Of a stretch of 64,000 nt of DNA, positions 1-10,987 are shown one piece after another; within the stretch, counting starts at the first letter, position 1, and each line of letters begins with the position of its first letter. The notes under the pieces were generated by a model. It was not told the origin of the DNA. It saw nothing but the letters and a program-made list of their open reading frames with translations, and did not search any database. The DNA is from Antedon mediterranea (taxonomy: Eukaryota > Echinodermata > Crinoidea > Comatulida > Antedonidae). Where the stretch lies: assembly GCF_964355755.1 (NCBI RefSeq), contig NC_092672.1:37506501-37570500 (forward strand), read 5' to 3'. Position numbers and translations under genes: made by a program.

Positions 1-331
1 CAATTTAAACAAAAAACTGATAAATTAGACAGTAAGACATATCATTTCTAAATCATGAAAACCCTAGATTGAATTTCATGCCAATGCTTAACCTTTAATT
101 GTTGTGTCAAATAAATATTTGAGTGCCAACACCAAACAAATGCACATTTACTACATTCTCCTAAGGGTCTAAACATGTCTTGTTGTTATCTGGAACTATC
201 CCTTTCCTGTCCACAACAAATGCTGTACTTGTAGATTACAGTAGTAGTACCCTCTCATTTTCGGTCTCTACACACAGGCCATTCAACCTGTATATAGTAA
301 TTGTCTATTACTTCAAGTACATAATTCTAAC

Positions 332-1387
332 CTTAGCCTGAATGGCGTATGCAGCTAACAAGACTGCCGCTTCTGGTGAGCAGTAGATCTCGGCTCTTAA
401 GACTTTCTGTTTTACTTGAAGAAAGAACAAGTGCTGCGTAATTTCCTGGATGAGTTCCTCTGATACCTCTTCTGGGTAAAACTTGGCAAGAAATGAAAAC
501 TGTAATGGATTCTCTTTTGATACATTTTGCTCTGTCACCTTATATAGAAAAAAAAAAAGGTTAAATAAAGAAAATTGAAAATGTATAACACAATAGAAGA
601 AAAGAATTTTGGAAAAAAAAGAAAAGAGCAAGTTATTGATATTTCTATTTAATAAAGATGTTTGAAAAAAAAATGTTTTTTACTCTCATACTGTAAGAGG
701 TTTTGTTTGACCTGGTCAACAAAAACTTAGGCAAACAAAAGGAAATGCTTAAAAAAAACAAAAAGGGCAAGAGAGAATGACAATGTAAAATATTAAGAAG
801 TCAGTAAGTAATTTTAGTAGCGTTAGTATGGTAGATGTCTTACCTTTTTGTCCATTTTTAGCCAAGCTTGATAGCCTTTCTTGTCCACATATTGCAGTCC
901 AAAATACCAAGTTTCCCTCAGTCCTTGTGTCCGGCAAACAAGATCAAAAAGCTGCCGACCTGTAGCTGTACACTACATAGCACATAATAAACAAAATTAA
1001 TTTTAAATAATATATTTAATATTTCCTTTTTTAAACTAATAATATTTCTCTCCAATGGAGTTAGCTGATTCAAAGATGAATATTAACAAAAAGATAATTT
1101 CCCATTTCACTCATTGTTCGTGTAAACCTCACGGGGAAATTCCAGGCTAACCTAGCCTAGGCCTAGTAGGAAGGTAAATCCCATATTAGAAGTTAGTGGC
1201 ACATTCCGGGCTTCCTTCATCCCCTTTTCCTGCTTTCTTTCTCAGCAGCCAGGCTTATCTTCCTGCCTGGCTGACGTCTAGTTTCTTATCTTAATTCTTT
1301 ACTTACATCTATACAAAACTCCAGTTCAGCATCCATAGTCATAACCCTAACCTTTAAGGTTTTAGGTTTGCTTCTGAACAGCGACAT
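332..1387 (-). CDS. NF2: Merlin (NF2-like), N-terminal FERM exons, partial
   Basis: Three coding exons on the minus strand: 1307-1387 (27 codons from the ATG at 1387), 844-972 and 332-538, all in phase 0 with GT-AG borders. Together they give 139 residues; the rest lies beyond the left edge. The protein covers FERM lobe F1 and the start of F2. Visible motifs are [33 protein letters not shown] and [18 protein letters not shown]. Merlin and the ezrin/radixin/moesin (ERM) proteins share this architecture. [25 protein letters not shown] and FLAKFYPE match merlin, especially insect merlin, better than ERM proteins. Merlin is a membrane-cytoskeleton scaffold acting upstream of the Hippo pathway. 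No break is seen in the part present. The main alternative is an ERM paralogue, which I think unlikely. Confidence 0.9.
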
Positions 1388-1727
1388 ATTGCAAATCTAT
1401 CTGCGTTTGTTCATTTTTTGAATAACATAAACTTTAGTCATCATCATAACAATCAGTAATCCAATTTTCGTTGCTTGTTGTCATTGTCGAGCAAGTTCAA
1501 AAGGTCACGTACGTATCGAAAAAGGGGGCGCCCTATATATTTATCCTTCTCTCTCTATCAGTATCAACAATACTGTACAGTACTATAAATTTGGCTTTTC
1601 TTGATGCATTTCCTATTATGAGAACAAGTTTTGGAGGATCATTATTTGCTTTTTTTTATTCCCTAAAAAAATACCCAACATTTATTGTCATACATAGACC
1701 AAAAAGTCGAAAAAGTTCTCAAACCTT

Positions 1728-2255
1728 TTAAAGATGTATTGTCCCTAGCCCCTTTGGTAATTCCAAAAAAAAATTTTTTTTTCATTTTGAAAAAAAGGGG
1801 GTCATTTTGAAGTATCATAATAGTTATTAACTTTCACCAAAAATTAGTCGAAAAAAAAAATAATTTAACCGAAATACAGATGTTTTTTTGTTCAAAAAAT
1901 AACGTTGACTTCCAGTCAAAGTTTTCAATCAAAACATATCTCATAATGCAACGCGCTTGTTTGGCTACTCTGTATGCATAATCATAAAACTTCTTCGCAA
2001 TCTGTGTGAAAACACCTTCTCAACCGAGTTGTAAACAATCCTAATTAGCATCATGCATATGCATACTCATGGTTTGAAATCTTTGTTTCCCAGACGAAAT
2101 CTATTTAATTTACTTGTTAATTACGTAAACTTGTTGTTTTTGGCTCGAATTTTCGACTTAAAGTGAATAACTTTAATATTACTTTGATATGGCTAATTTA
2201 AATTTAGAATATTTTTTTTTTCATTTTTTGTGTTTCAAGGGACAATACATCTTTA
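1728..2255. repeat. MITE family C, copy 1 (long)
   Basis: The ends are inverted repeats: TTTTAAAGATGTATTGTCCC at the left and GGGACAATACATCTTTAA at the right, enclosing about 530 bp with no coding capacity. Other copies with the same ends are at 20249-20466 and 28917-29208. This is a non-autonomous DNA element; the superfamily was not determined. Confidence 0.75.
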
Positions 2256-2326
2256 AGTAAAAGTGTACCAGAAAGTGGTTCTAGGACAATTACATATCTC
2301 TTTATTGTCAAAATGTAAAATAATTA

Positions 2327-2354
2327 ATGTGCTTGCATAATAATGCAAGCACAT
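2327..2354. repeat. Perfect hairpin, 12 bp arms
   Basis: ATGTGCTTGCAT, a 4-base spacer AATA, then ATGCAAGCACAT. The arms are perfectly complementary. It lies between merlin and DRG1 and has no obvious direct repeats at its borders. Confidence 0.8.
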
Positions 2355-2956
2355 ATTATATTGGGTTAATGCTGTAATAGTACACAGCAGTATGTATAAT
2401 ATTCCATAGTACATTTTTCCAGAAATAATAATGACAAATCATAAAGATATTTGTGTTACAGTATTTATTTTATTGTTAACATTGTCAGGTACAATACTGA
2501 ATATCAATACCAACGTTTAATATAGTTACACTCTTTAAATCCTCCTACTTACAGATAAAATTTCAAAATCATTGCAAGTTTCAGTAATCATATTAAGGTA
2601 ATATAATACGTTTTGAAAATCATATTTAATATAATATCGTACACATTATTTAATACTTGAGTGGTACAGTACAATAACTTAAATTCAATCCTTGTTCAAC
2701 TTCTCGCTGTAGCTTCTCCTGTATTGTGAAGTTGAGTCTATGATATATAGTGACTTTGATTTGACACTGCTTGGTGGATATAATAACTAAATTCTGTCAA
2801 AATAAAAGGAGATTAAATGAAATTAGAGCTTACTTTTAAAACCCAGCTTTGTGAAAATAAGATGAGATAAGATAATTCTTAATTGTCATGTAAGGGCCGA
2901 ACTGATGACAGACAAATGCTAAGTCAATAAGGATTTATTTACTGTTTTTAAAGTAC

Positions 2957-5900
2957 TTACCTTTTTACAATCTGTATAACGTCCTCGTCGTTAAGTTCAT
3001 GTTCTCTGCCGACCTTCTGTGGATTGTGTTTGACAGATGACCCCCATACTAACGCACTGAAAAACAAAATGAATAAAATTAATATAAGACAAAATGATTA
3101 CATTTAAATTAATGCAAGACTTCCACACTAAAGCCCAGTATATATTATCAGTTTAGTGATATGCTCAAATATGGTAGTGATATGCCCAAATATGGTAGTG
3201 ATATGCCCAAATATGGTAGCGATATGACATCATCATGTCCATATATGGGCATATCACATATTTTTGTCACATGAAGTTTGATAGTGTACACAAAGCTTGC
3301 CAACCATATTACATTTGTTTGCTACAAAAACTAGGAATTTACTGTTAAACATCAAACTTACTATTTTGGAAAAATAACTTATATCTACAAACCAGATGAA
3401 CATTTTCAATCATCAAACTTACTATTTTAGTTCTTTTAAAATAGATTTGTGTAGATTGTTGCAGAAATCTTCCACTGTTGTCTGGTCAGTTTTTAACACC
3501 ACTGGCGCTTCATAGTCCGGTAACTGTCCCTTTGGTTTCGTGTAGCTATAATGATAAATGTGACATCACAAACTATTAATTATCAGTCTATTGTTTAAAA
3601 AAAATGAACAGTGAGTTGTTTTTACCGTCTCAAACACTTAAATTAGTTTAAAAAAAAAAATTATAAAACCAAATATAAAACTAAAATCAATTCTTCGTAA
3701 CACCCTGCATGGCTAATTGTTTATATCTCATTTACATACTTATGAATTGACTGTATTTTTCATTTCTGATGATCAAATAAAGATCGAAATGTTGAATCAT
3801 GGCTTGACTCTCGTTATTTGGAGTAAATTTTATACTATATTACTTAAAACCAAAATTAGTATGTAAAATACTGTGAAAATAACACATACATTCTAACAAG
3901 AGTCAGGTACTGCCAAATTTTCTCCAGTAAATCATCAAAGTTCCATTTGTGATGAGCAGAAATTGGTACACAATGTGGGATCTTGTAAATGATATCAAGT
4001 TCCTGAAAAAAAAAAAGATTATTAATGCTCTGACATCACAAAGAGTTCACTATATTCACTGGTTTCTAGTACATCCAACTATTTATACTAATATAATTAG
4101 GCATCGTATACTCTATCTCTAACAAAATGTCCCAATCTTCTATCAACTAAAGCCCAAGTATAGTCATGTCCCAGGACCACACTCTATTAGTCACCACGGA
4201 TAAACTTTCTTCCTCAGTGCTTCTATGAATGGATGACTTTTGGGAGCAGGAACGCTAGTAAATCAAACCCAGTACCGTTTTGATTTCAATCATTCAGGAA
4301 TTTTTCTCTTGATGCTACATCAAAATCCATCTATTATTGATGCCAGATCCACAAACAGGAATATGTAATCGTGACATAAAATTACTTTAAATGTCAATCC
4401 TCTCAAACCTAAACTTGCTCATGTTTGTACAGCCATACCTTTTGTAAACTGGACTAACAAATAATTTTAATATCTATTTATTTTATTTATATTTACCTCA
4501 ATAGAAATTTGATCAATCTTGTTAAGTACATATATACATGGGATGTAAGCTCGGTTTCCTTCGATTACATCAATTAACTCATCTGCTGATGCGTCGTGAC
4601 GTAGCGTGATATCTGCGTTGTGGATGCGATATTCTGATAAGATGCTTTTTACGGTGTCTAGATCGAGTTGTGATTGGGCACATGTGGCTGTTAGATTTAT
4701 TCCCCCTTTGTCTTTCTTTCGGTATGATATATTAGGAGGCTTCTTATTCAACCTGATCATAAATAAAATTAATGCAACTGGATTTAATCATATACAAAAA
4801 AAAGAAAATATATTTTGCTCTTTTCAAAAAAGCTGTTTGCAGTTTCCAAAATACTATACCTTTGTTTTCATATTTCATTTATGATTTAGTTCAATTTCAC
4901 CAATTCGTATACGGCAGTTTACTTTTCAAGGTGATTACTAGGTTAAATACCATTAAAAGGAATTTATTATAAACGTTGTTGAGGTTGACAAATATCCTTA
5001 CCTTATTCCAAAGCCTTCCAACTCATGCTCAATCAATTTCTTGTGTTTGAGTGGCTTTAGTACATCTAAGACAATCAATATTAAACTGCATGTCCTTGCA
5101 ACTACAAGAAAGAAAACACATCACATATTCATCATGTATTGGTTTCATACACCCTTTCTATAAGCTCTGTCTACACTATCAAACTAGTTTGACAAAAAAA
5201 GTGTGTTGTGCCCAAATATGGTAGTGACATGACATCATTGTGTACATATATGGGCAAATCACATTTTTTTTTTACATAAAGTATGATTGTGAAGACAGAG
5301 CTTTACACACTTATAAGCTTGGTGTCAATAATATGATGTATTATTTTAAAAATGGTATCAAAACCCAGTTCCAACTTGAAAAATGAAATACTGTATTGTA
5401 TCACAAAATTTGGCCAAACCAGAGAGGGCGCAATTAAAAGAATTTTAGACATCAGCATTTCTATAGTAATTTCTAAATTGCTAAACAAGGCACGTTCTAA
5501 ATTTGGTTGAAGTATTAATATATACTACTGACCTGCAATGACCTGTCTACCACGACCTTTACCATCCTTAGCTCCTTCAATAATACCTGGCAAATCAAGT
5601 AACTGTAAAAACAGAACAAAATTAATTAACAGAAAAAATGAAAATCTTCATTCTATCTATTACAGTACTGTATAACTACTGTACACAAGAAAGTGACATC
5701 CTCAATTATTTAAACTGAATACACGAGTTGAGTGAATTGGGGGACATACAGAGGGAGCTATTCACTTGGTTAATGGGATAAACTAAGGTAAATGCAAGTG
5801 GATAGAGTAGCTATTTATAAAGCTCTGTCTATCAAACTTGTTCGACAAAGAAAGTGTGAAATTTTGTTGTCACATAAAGTTTGATAATGTAGGCAGAGCT

Positions 5901-7824
5901 TTAGGAATTAGAGTGCGAGAGAGGTAGTGTGTGTATTACCTGTATCTTGGCACCTTTGTACCTGATGACACCAGGCACTGTGGTAAGTGTTGTAAATTCA
6001 TAAGCTGCAACCTCTGAGTAGACACCAGCGAGGTTGCTGAGAAGTGTAGATTTACCAACTGACGGGAAACCTAAAGGATATTTAACATTTGATGTACAGA
6101 TTACGCAAATAGGTTATCTGTGTTAGAACAAACAACAACAAAATGAACAGTCATTATGTTAATTTATTCATTCGGAGACTTAACTTGGAAACCTAATTTA
6201 ATTAAATTCACATAGAAAACCAAGAATCTAGGTTACAACCACCTCATCATGCATAATAACTTAAATAAAGGAGCCTTAATGAAAGCATAACTTGTAATGA
6301 ATAGCCTCCTCAGTTTATTCATTTTGACATTTAACCAGGAAACCACCTCCTTATGCAGGCACCCCAACGTCAGTATGTCTGTTATTGTATCTATGCCTGT
6401 CTGTCTATGTACAGTACTGTAAATTCAAATCCAACTACATTATTGTGTATTTGGTAATTTTACACTAACCTACAAAACCAATTCGAGCATCTCCCGTTTT
6501 AGCAACATCAAAACCTAAAGAATAAAAAAAAATATATAATTAAATATACACAACATAAACCATCTGAATTGTATGCCTTTTGGATGTGTTTTCTACTATA
6601 TGTTTACCTTCTTATTTTAGTGTTTTGTATTTGTTGTCTTGTTTTGGCCTGAATATGCTTGGTCCTCCAAGCTGTGACCTGTTTGTTACATTCTTTTGTT
6701 TTTTTTTTATTGAAATAAACGATGATTTGATTACATATTTTACATGATGATTCAATAATCATTGCCAGCCATATTTATTATATATCCTTTGTTACAATTC
6801 TTTTCACCTGATGATGGGCTATGCCCGAAACATGTCGTTAAAATAAATCTATATTGAGGCAGTTTTAACTTATTTGATCTTGATTTTTTTCTATATCCTG
6901 CCTATGCATGATAATTCAATAATGATTGATGATTCAATAATCATTGCCAGCCATATTTATTATATATCCTTTGTTACAATTCTTTTCACCTGATGATGGG
7001 CTATGCCCGAAACATGTCGTTAAAATAAATCTATATTGAGGCAGTTTTAACTTATTTGATCTTGATTTTTTTCTATATCCTGCCTATGCAGCTCTTTGAT
7101 TTACATATTTATTATATGTACATAAGTTGTTTGTTTTTCATATAGCTGTCAATACTGTTGCGTGATATTTCCTTACCTTCACCAGCTGGACCTGAGCCGC
7201 CTTTTGGTGTAATTAATTCCCTTCTCAGTTTGGCAAGACGTGCTTTAAGTAAACCTAAATGACTGCTTGTTGCTTTGTTTCGCTGAGTTCGAGCCATCTG
7301 AAAAGAATAATGGATAGTGAAAAGTCTAATTATGATATTTTAATTGGAGTAAAAGCATTACACAGTTAACACAAACTCTTCTTACTTTGAATTTGACATT
7401 ATTGTGGAGCAAAAACAGATAAAAAAATACAAACAAATTTAATAATATTAATATTAATAACTAAACAGTATTCAATCTTACGAATCTTATTAAACATAAA
7501 TAAAGTCTTAAAAGATTAATATTAGGATTTGATAATTTTTTTGTTTATGATCCATAAAACTCTATCTGTGACACCTACCTACACTCGCACTTAACTAGCC
7601 TAACCTAGGCCTACCCTCTCATCTCCATGATGGAAGGATCAATCCAGGCGGCACACATACCGTCACAGCTGCTCTCCGTTCATTTTCAATCTTATCATAT
7701 TAATGGACTTTTTAGGCTACAAATAAACTAATTTTTACTACAAAAAAAGTCCTTAACATATATCAAAAAGTTTTCCAATACTTACTTCTGCCTCGATCTC
7801 AGCAATCTTCTCCAAAATACCCAT
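2957..7824 (-). CDS. DRG1: Developmentally regulated GTP-binding protein 1
   Basis: Ten minus-strand exons: 7786-7824, 7177-7297, 6470-6514, 5940-6070, 5533-5602, 5002-5101, 4497-4752, 3890-4002, 3423-3545 and 2957-3056. They total 1098 bp (365 aa plus stop), against about 367 aa for human DRG1. The start is the ATG at 7824 ([13 protein letters not shown]), which aligns with the family N-terminus. The G1 loop GFPSVGKS is split between exons 3 and 4. G3 is DLPG in exon 5, and the G4 motif NKID with the typical DQISIE follow-on is in exon 7. Exon 10 holds the C-terminal TGS-like end ([12 protein letters not shown]). DRG1 is an Obg-family translation-associated GTPase that works with the partner DFRP1 (ZC3H15). 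It shares a short upstream interval with RPUSD4. Its introns hold three family A MITEs and a hammerhead-like dimer. DRG2 is excluded by sequence. Confidence 0.96.
3129..3298. repeat. MITE family A, copy 1
   Basis: Diverged copy in a DRG1 intron. The interior has three tandem units of the TGATATGCCCAAATATGGTAG type. The right end reads AAGTTTGATAGTGTACACAAAGCTT. Confidence 0.75.
5160..5304. repeat. MITE family A, copy 2
   Basis: Clear copy in a DRG1 intron. The left end is TAAGCTCTGTCTACACTATC and the right end is its near complement, closing with GACAGAGCTTTA. The family is about 140-180 bp, palindromic and non-coding. It probably targets TA or TWA, inferred from the flanks. Confidence 0.9.
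5818..5903. repeat. MITE family A, copy 3 (internally deleted)
   Basis: Both ends are present (TAAAGCTCTGTCTATCAAAC and GGCAGAGCTTTA), but the CCATATATGG core is missing. This leaves an 86 bp derivative in a DRG1 intron. Confidence 0.85.
6801..6844 (+). ncRNA. Hammerhead ribozyme-like motif, copy 1
   Basis: In order: stem I strand TTTTCAC; core CTGATGA (6808-6814); stem II GGGC-TAT-GCCC (6816-6826); GAAA (6827-6830); a self-complementary ACATGT for stem III; the expected cleavage triplet GTC ending at 6836; then GTTAAAA. The last pairs with TTTTCAC at six of seven positions. One extra T (6815) between the core and stem II departs from consensus. The tiny palindromic stem III is the form known from Penelope-like elements, which work best as dimers. 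Activity is inference. Confidence 0.55.
6983..7026 (+). ncRNA. Hammerhead ribozyme-like motif, copy 2
   Basis: Identical to copy 1 over the core, stem II, palindromic stem III and both stem I strands, 182 bp downstream. It carries the same extra T after CTGATGA. The pair would allow excision of a 182 nt RNA monomer if the motif is active. Confidence 0.55.
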
Positions 7825-8209
7825 TGTTAATCAACAAAAGTAAAACTTAGGCTAGGCCTACCCACACTTCGCGGTGCTGCACCGTTTTCACAACAGACAT
7901 CCAGTCCAGGTCCAATCATAAAAACAAAGTATTTCTTCTAAATATTTTAATTTCAATAAAATAAATACATTACTTATAAAAATATTTTTAAGCTTACATT
8001 AATTGCAATTTCCGATAATATAATTAGCATACTTAATCTATTCTACAAATTTTCATGATTAATAATTCCCAGAATGCATCGTAATTCAATATGTCTGCGC
8101 CCATGGCCTGAAAAATGCTGATTGAGTTTATGAATATAATTTTTACATATCATGAAATTTCACTTGCTAATGAAATTTATTCTGTAATTTATGTAATCAA
8201 CTTATTATA
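7825..8209. promoter_or_regulatory. Bidirectional promoter interval DRG1 / RPUSD4
   Basis: Only 385 bp separate the two start codons, which face away from each other. The part next to DRG1 has a locally higher GC content (around 7860-7915), and the centre is AT-rich. No TATA box or initiator can be assigned with confidence. Shared promoters are common for housekeeping genes such as these. Confidence 0.6.
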
Positions 8210-10987
8210 ATGAACTTATTTTGTAACTTTCGTGTGTTTATACGCTTGAATTCACACATAAATTCTTGTGTATTTTCTAGATGTTTGAGTACCGGAGATG
8301 TAGTTTTTGTACCTAGGAAACTACCATTTAGGGTGCCTAAAGAAACTTTTTCAGAGGGCCAAGACCCATTTGTGCGGTCGACAAATAAACCACAGAATAA
8401 TGGCAATCAAGAATCATCAGACTCAAATATTTTCTCTTATAGTAACATTTCTACACATGATTTAAAAATAAATGACAACTTACCAGATGTCGGAGGAATA
8501 GAAGAAAATGAAAATACAATTTATATTCAATTTGATGGTACAGAAAAGAAAAATAGGAAAGATGCAGAAAAACAAAAAGCATCAGAACTATCCCCGGCCA
8601 AAGCTGCTGCAATGAATGTCCGAGACAGTTTACGAAGTGAAACTGGTAAATGAAAGTGTGAAATGTACCGATTCAATTTACAAACTACCAATCTAAAATT
8701 TGATTACTTTCGAGATTCATAAATTTAAAGATTTCACAATTGAAAAAAAATAAAGTGCGAAAGTTTTACAAAAGTTCATGGAAAATAAAAATATTAAACA
8801 TATTTCTCATTTCTGTATTTAACATTTTAACTCAAATTCTTTTTTATTTAGTTACAAGTAGCAAGAATACTGGGTTTGACAGTAAAGGGTTTAAGATTTA
8901 CACAGATACAGTGCCGGATTTAAAGAGGGTACCTCCAGCAAAAGTAACAAGTATTCTCAAATCAAGAATCATTTACAATGAAGGTTAATGGATCGTTTAC
9001 ATTTAGCAACTCTTGCAATTACAAACTGTTGATGTTCTATATTTACTCACAAACTTTATATTTTTAACTCTTTTCTGTTTTTGCAGGTGAAATTCTTGCA
9101 ATAGACAAGCCGTATGGATTGCCATGTCATGGTACTTTGTTTTTTTTAATAAACTTATAAGATCAGCTAAAACATTAATGCATGTAAACTTAAAGTAAAA
9201 CTCTGTCTAAACATGGAGAAATTTCTCCATGGTCTAAACTATCAATCTTTATGTGACAAAAAAAATGTGATGTGCCCATATATGGACATGATGATGTTAT
9301 TGGGCATATGATATCACTACCATATTTGGGAACATCACACTTTTTTTGTCAAACTAGGTTGAAAGTGTAGACAGAGCTTTATACGATCAGCAAAAACATG
9401 GTATTTGCAGAGCAGAAGAAATTCACACTAATAAATGTATAAATCTAAATCATGACAGTACTTTCCAGAACAGTATTTAGTCATTTGTACTGGTTTTTCT
9501 TGATCTTTTTTGGACTTCATGCTAATATAAAGCATTTAAAGAGGAATATTTTAATACTTAACCTATCACACAACAAAAAAGTAAGTTAATAAAGAAGTTA
9601 ATATCTTAATAATTCAGGTGGACCAGGGGTTGTGAATAACATTGAGGAGCTGTTGCCCCGATTGGCTAGAATGTTGCCAGGACAACAAGAAGACTTGACA
9701 CTTCACATGGTTCACAGGCTGGACAAGGAGACTACTGGTGTGATGCTATTTGCTAAAACTGAAGAAATGAAATTAAAATTACAGGCAATGTTTAGAAATC
9801 ATGTGATCAGTAAAAAATATTGGTAAGAAATTTGTTTAGAGTGTAATGATCCATAATGACCGTTTTCTTTATCAAACTATAAAAAAAATTTTTTTTTTCA
9901 TTTTTAGGGTTATTACAGTAGGCGTTCCAGAACCAAATAAAGGTAAATTTATTTCAAATGCAATTCAAATTATATTTTCAAATATTATTCATAAAAGTTA
10001 TTTCATGTTCCATTTTTTTTATAGGAATGTTAGATATCCCGATGATTGAAAAAGAAGTTGAAGGAAAGCACAGGGTAACGTTGAACCTGAATCTAGTAAA
10101 CCCTTACTTTTTTAAGTCTCACAATATCCTTTTACATTTAATTTGAACTATTTTCTAGATGAGTTTAAAACCTGATATTGGCGATGTCTACAAAAATCTA
10201 TGGCAAAAAAAGAGCAGATCTTTTGGTACAAAGGCTGTGTCAAAGTTCAGAGTTCTGGATGATAATGGTACTGCTGCCCTCGTCGAAGTTCAAGCGGTTA
10301 CAGGTAAGACAAAGTTTATATCACTATTATCCAAAATTTATTGTACAATTTTCTTTTTTAAATCATAATTAATCTTATTTACAGGTGAAGACAAGTTTAT
10401 ATCACTATTTATCCAAAGTATCTTAAATTTGCCTTTAAAGTCGTCATATTTTCTTTCTAAATCATAATTGTTATTTACAGGTGTAAAACACCAGGTACGC
10501 TGTCACATGGCATTTGGTCTGGGTTGTCCCATACTAGGGGATCACAAATACTCGCATTTCAATAAAATTGCCCCACAGGTAAGCAAATCATTCTAGATTT
10601 AAACCTGTTAGTAGACTCAGTGGTTCAGTGAATTACTTGTGTAGAATGAGTGAAGCTACGTGGATGGTTTGAATATTGAATACAAAGTGACAACGTAAAG
10701 TTCAGAAGTAGTGAACACAGGAGTGGTACAGGAAACATAGCCTAAGTAAATATTTCTTTGTTTCACGTCAACGTCGACACATTTTTTACTCTTTACAGAA
10801 ACTTCCAGTTGAAATGCTTCAGCGATTTAGACTCCGACAGGCCAAAGTTCGCACAATGCCGATGCACCTTCATGCTCACCAGATATTTTTACCAGAAATC
10901 TATCAGGGTCGCAATCTCTCCATCACAACTCGGCTACCACAGTTTTTTAACAAAAACTTGTCATATCTGAAACTTAAGGTTTCATAA
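8210..10987 (+). CDS. RPUSD4: Mitochondrial RNA pseudouridine synthase RPUSD4
   Basis: Nine plus-strand exons: 8210-8645, 8852-8983, 9087-9131, 9618-9822, 9908-9942, 10025-10074, 10159-10303, 10481-10578 and 10799-10987. They give 1335 bp (444 aa plus stop), and all phases fit. The N-terminus is basic, free of acidic residues for over 25 residues and likely a mitochondrial presequence. A low-complexity linker follows. The RluA-type domain starts at [17 protein letters not shown] and has the catalytic loop [14 protein letters not shown] (Asp of HRLD). Later conserved parts are [20 protein letters not shown] and [16 protein letters not shown]4 pseudouridylates mitochondrial 16S rRNA and tRNA. 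The linker is long compared with the human protein. The gene is convergent with LIMK. Intron 3 holds a family A MITE. Confidence 0.94.
9196..9383. repeat. MITE family A, copy 4, carrying a small palindromic insert
   Basis: Family A copy in RPUSD4 intron 3, ending in GACAGAGCTTTATA. Its left end (CTCTGTCTA...CTATCAA) is interrupted by a 20 bp palindrome with a flanking 7 bp duplication, listed separately. Confidence 0.88.
9205..9238. mobile_element. 20 bp palindrome between 7 bp direct repeats, copy 1
   Basis: GTCTAAA, then CATGGAGAAATTTCTCCATG (a perfect 20 bp palindrome), then GTCTAAA again. Other family A copies read straight through this point, so the palindrome plus one repeat is an insertion here. 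The twin is at 14252-14285. Confidence 0.65.
10304..10480 (+). repeat. Tandem duplication carrying a decoy splice acceptor
   Basis: Intron 7 of RPUSD4 contains two related segments. Each starts with an acceptor-proximal GTGAAGACAAGTTTATATCAC or similar and ends with TAAATCATAATT..TTATTTACAGGTG. The first copy leaves a good acceptor before 10385. Using it would add a short frame ending in TAA shortly after TTTCTAAATCA, so only the acceptor before 10481 gives the family sequence. Confidence 0.7.

Larger units (their letters stand above)
1388..2956. other. Merlin-DRG1 intergenic region
   Basis: No exon could be supported here. The first few hundred bases upstream of the merlin ATG should contain its promoter, but I see no clear core element. 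Most of the middle is a family C MITE (1728-2255), followed by a perfect hairpin at 2327-2354. The part next to DRG1 may be its 3' UTR. Confidence 0.6.
6724..7091. repeat. 182 bp direct tandem dimer with hammerhead-like cores
   Basis: Two nearly identical units follow one another in a DRG1 intron. Each runs from a GATTCAATAATCATTGCCAG segment to TATCCTGCCTATGCA, and the CTGATGA motifs sit exactly 182 bp apart (6808 and 6990). No protein is encoded. Dimeric units of this size with a self-cleaving motif resemble metazoan retrozymes or Penelope-associated hammerhead repeats. Confidence 0.8.

Noticed and set aside
332-1387. Ezrin/radixin/moesin instead of merlin
   Set aside because: Several merlin-specific positions ([25 protein letters not shown]) favour merlin.
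3755-3795. Second possible hammerhead (CTGATGATCAAATAAAGATCGAAA)
   Set aside because: Stem II is weak, and the part after GAAA gives no proper stem III or cleavage triplet. A similar sequence at 11076-11105 suggests a retroposon 3' end with a polyadenylation signal.
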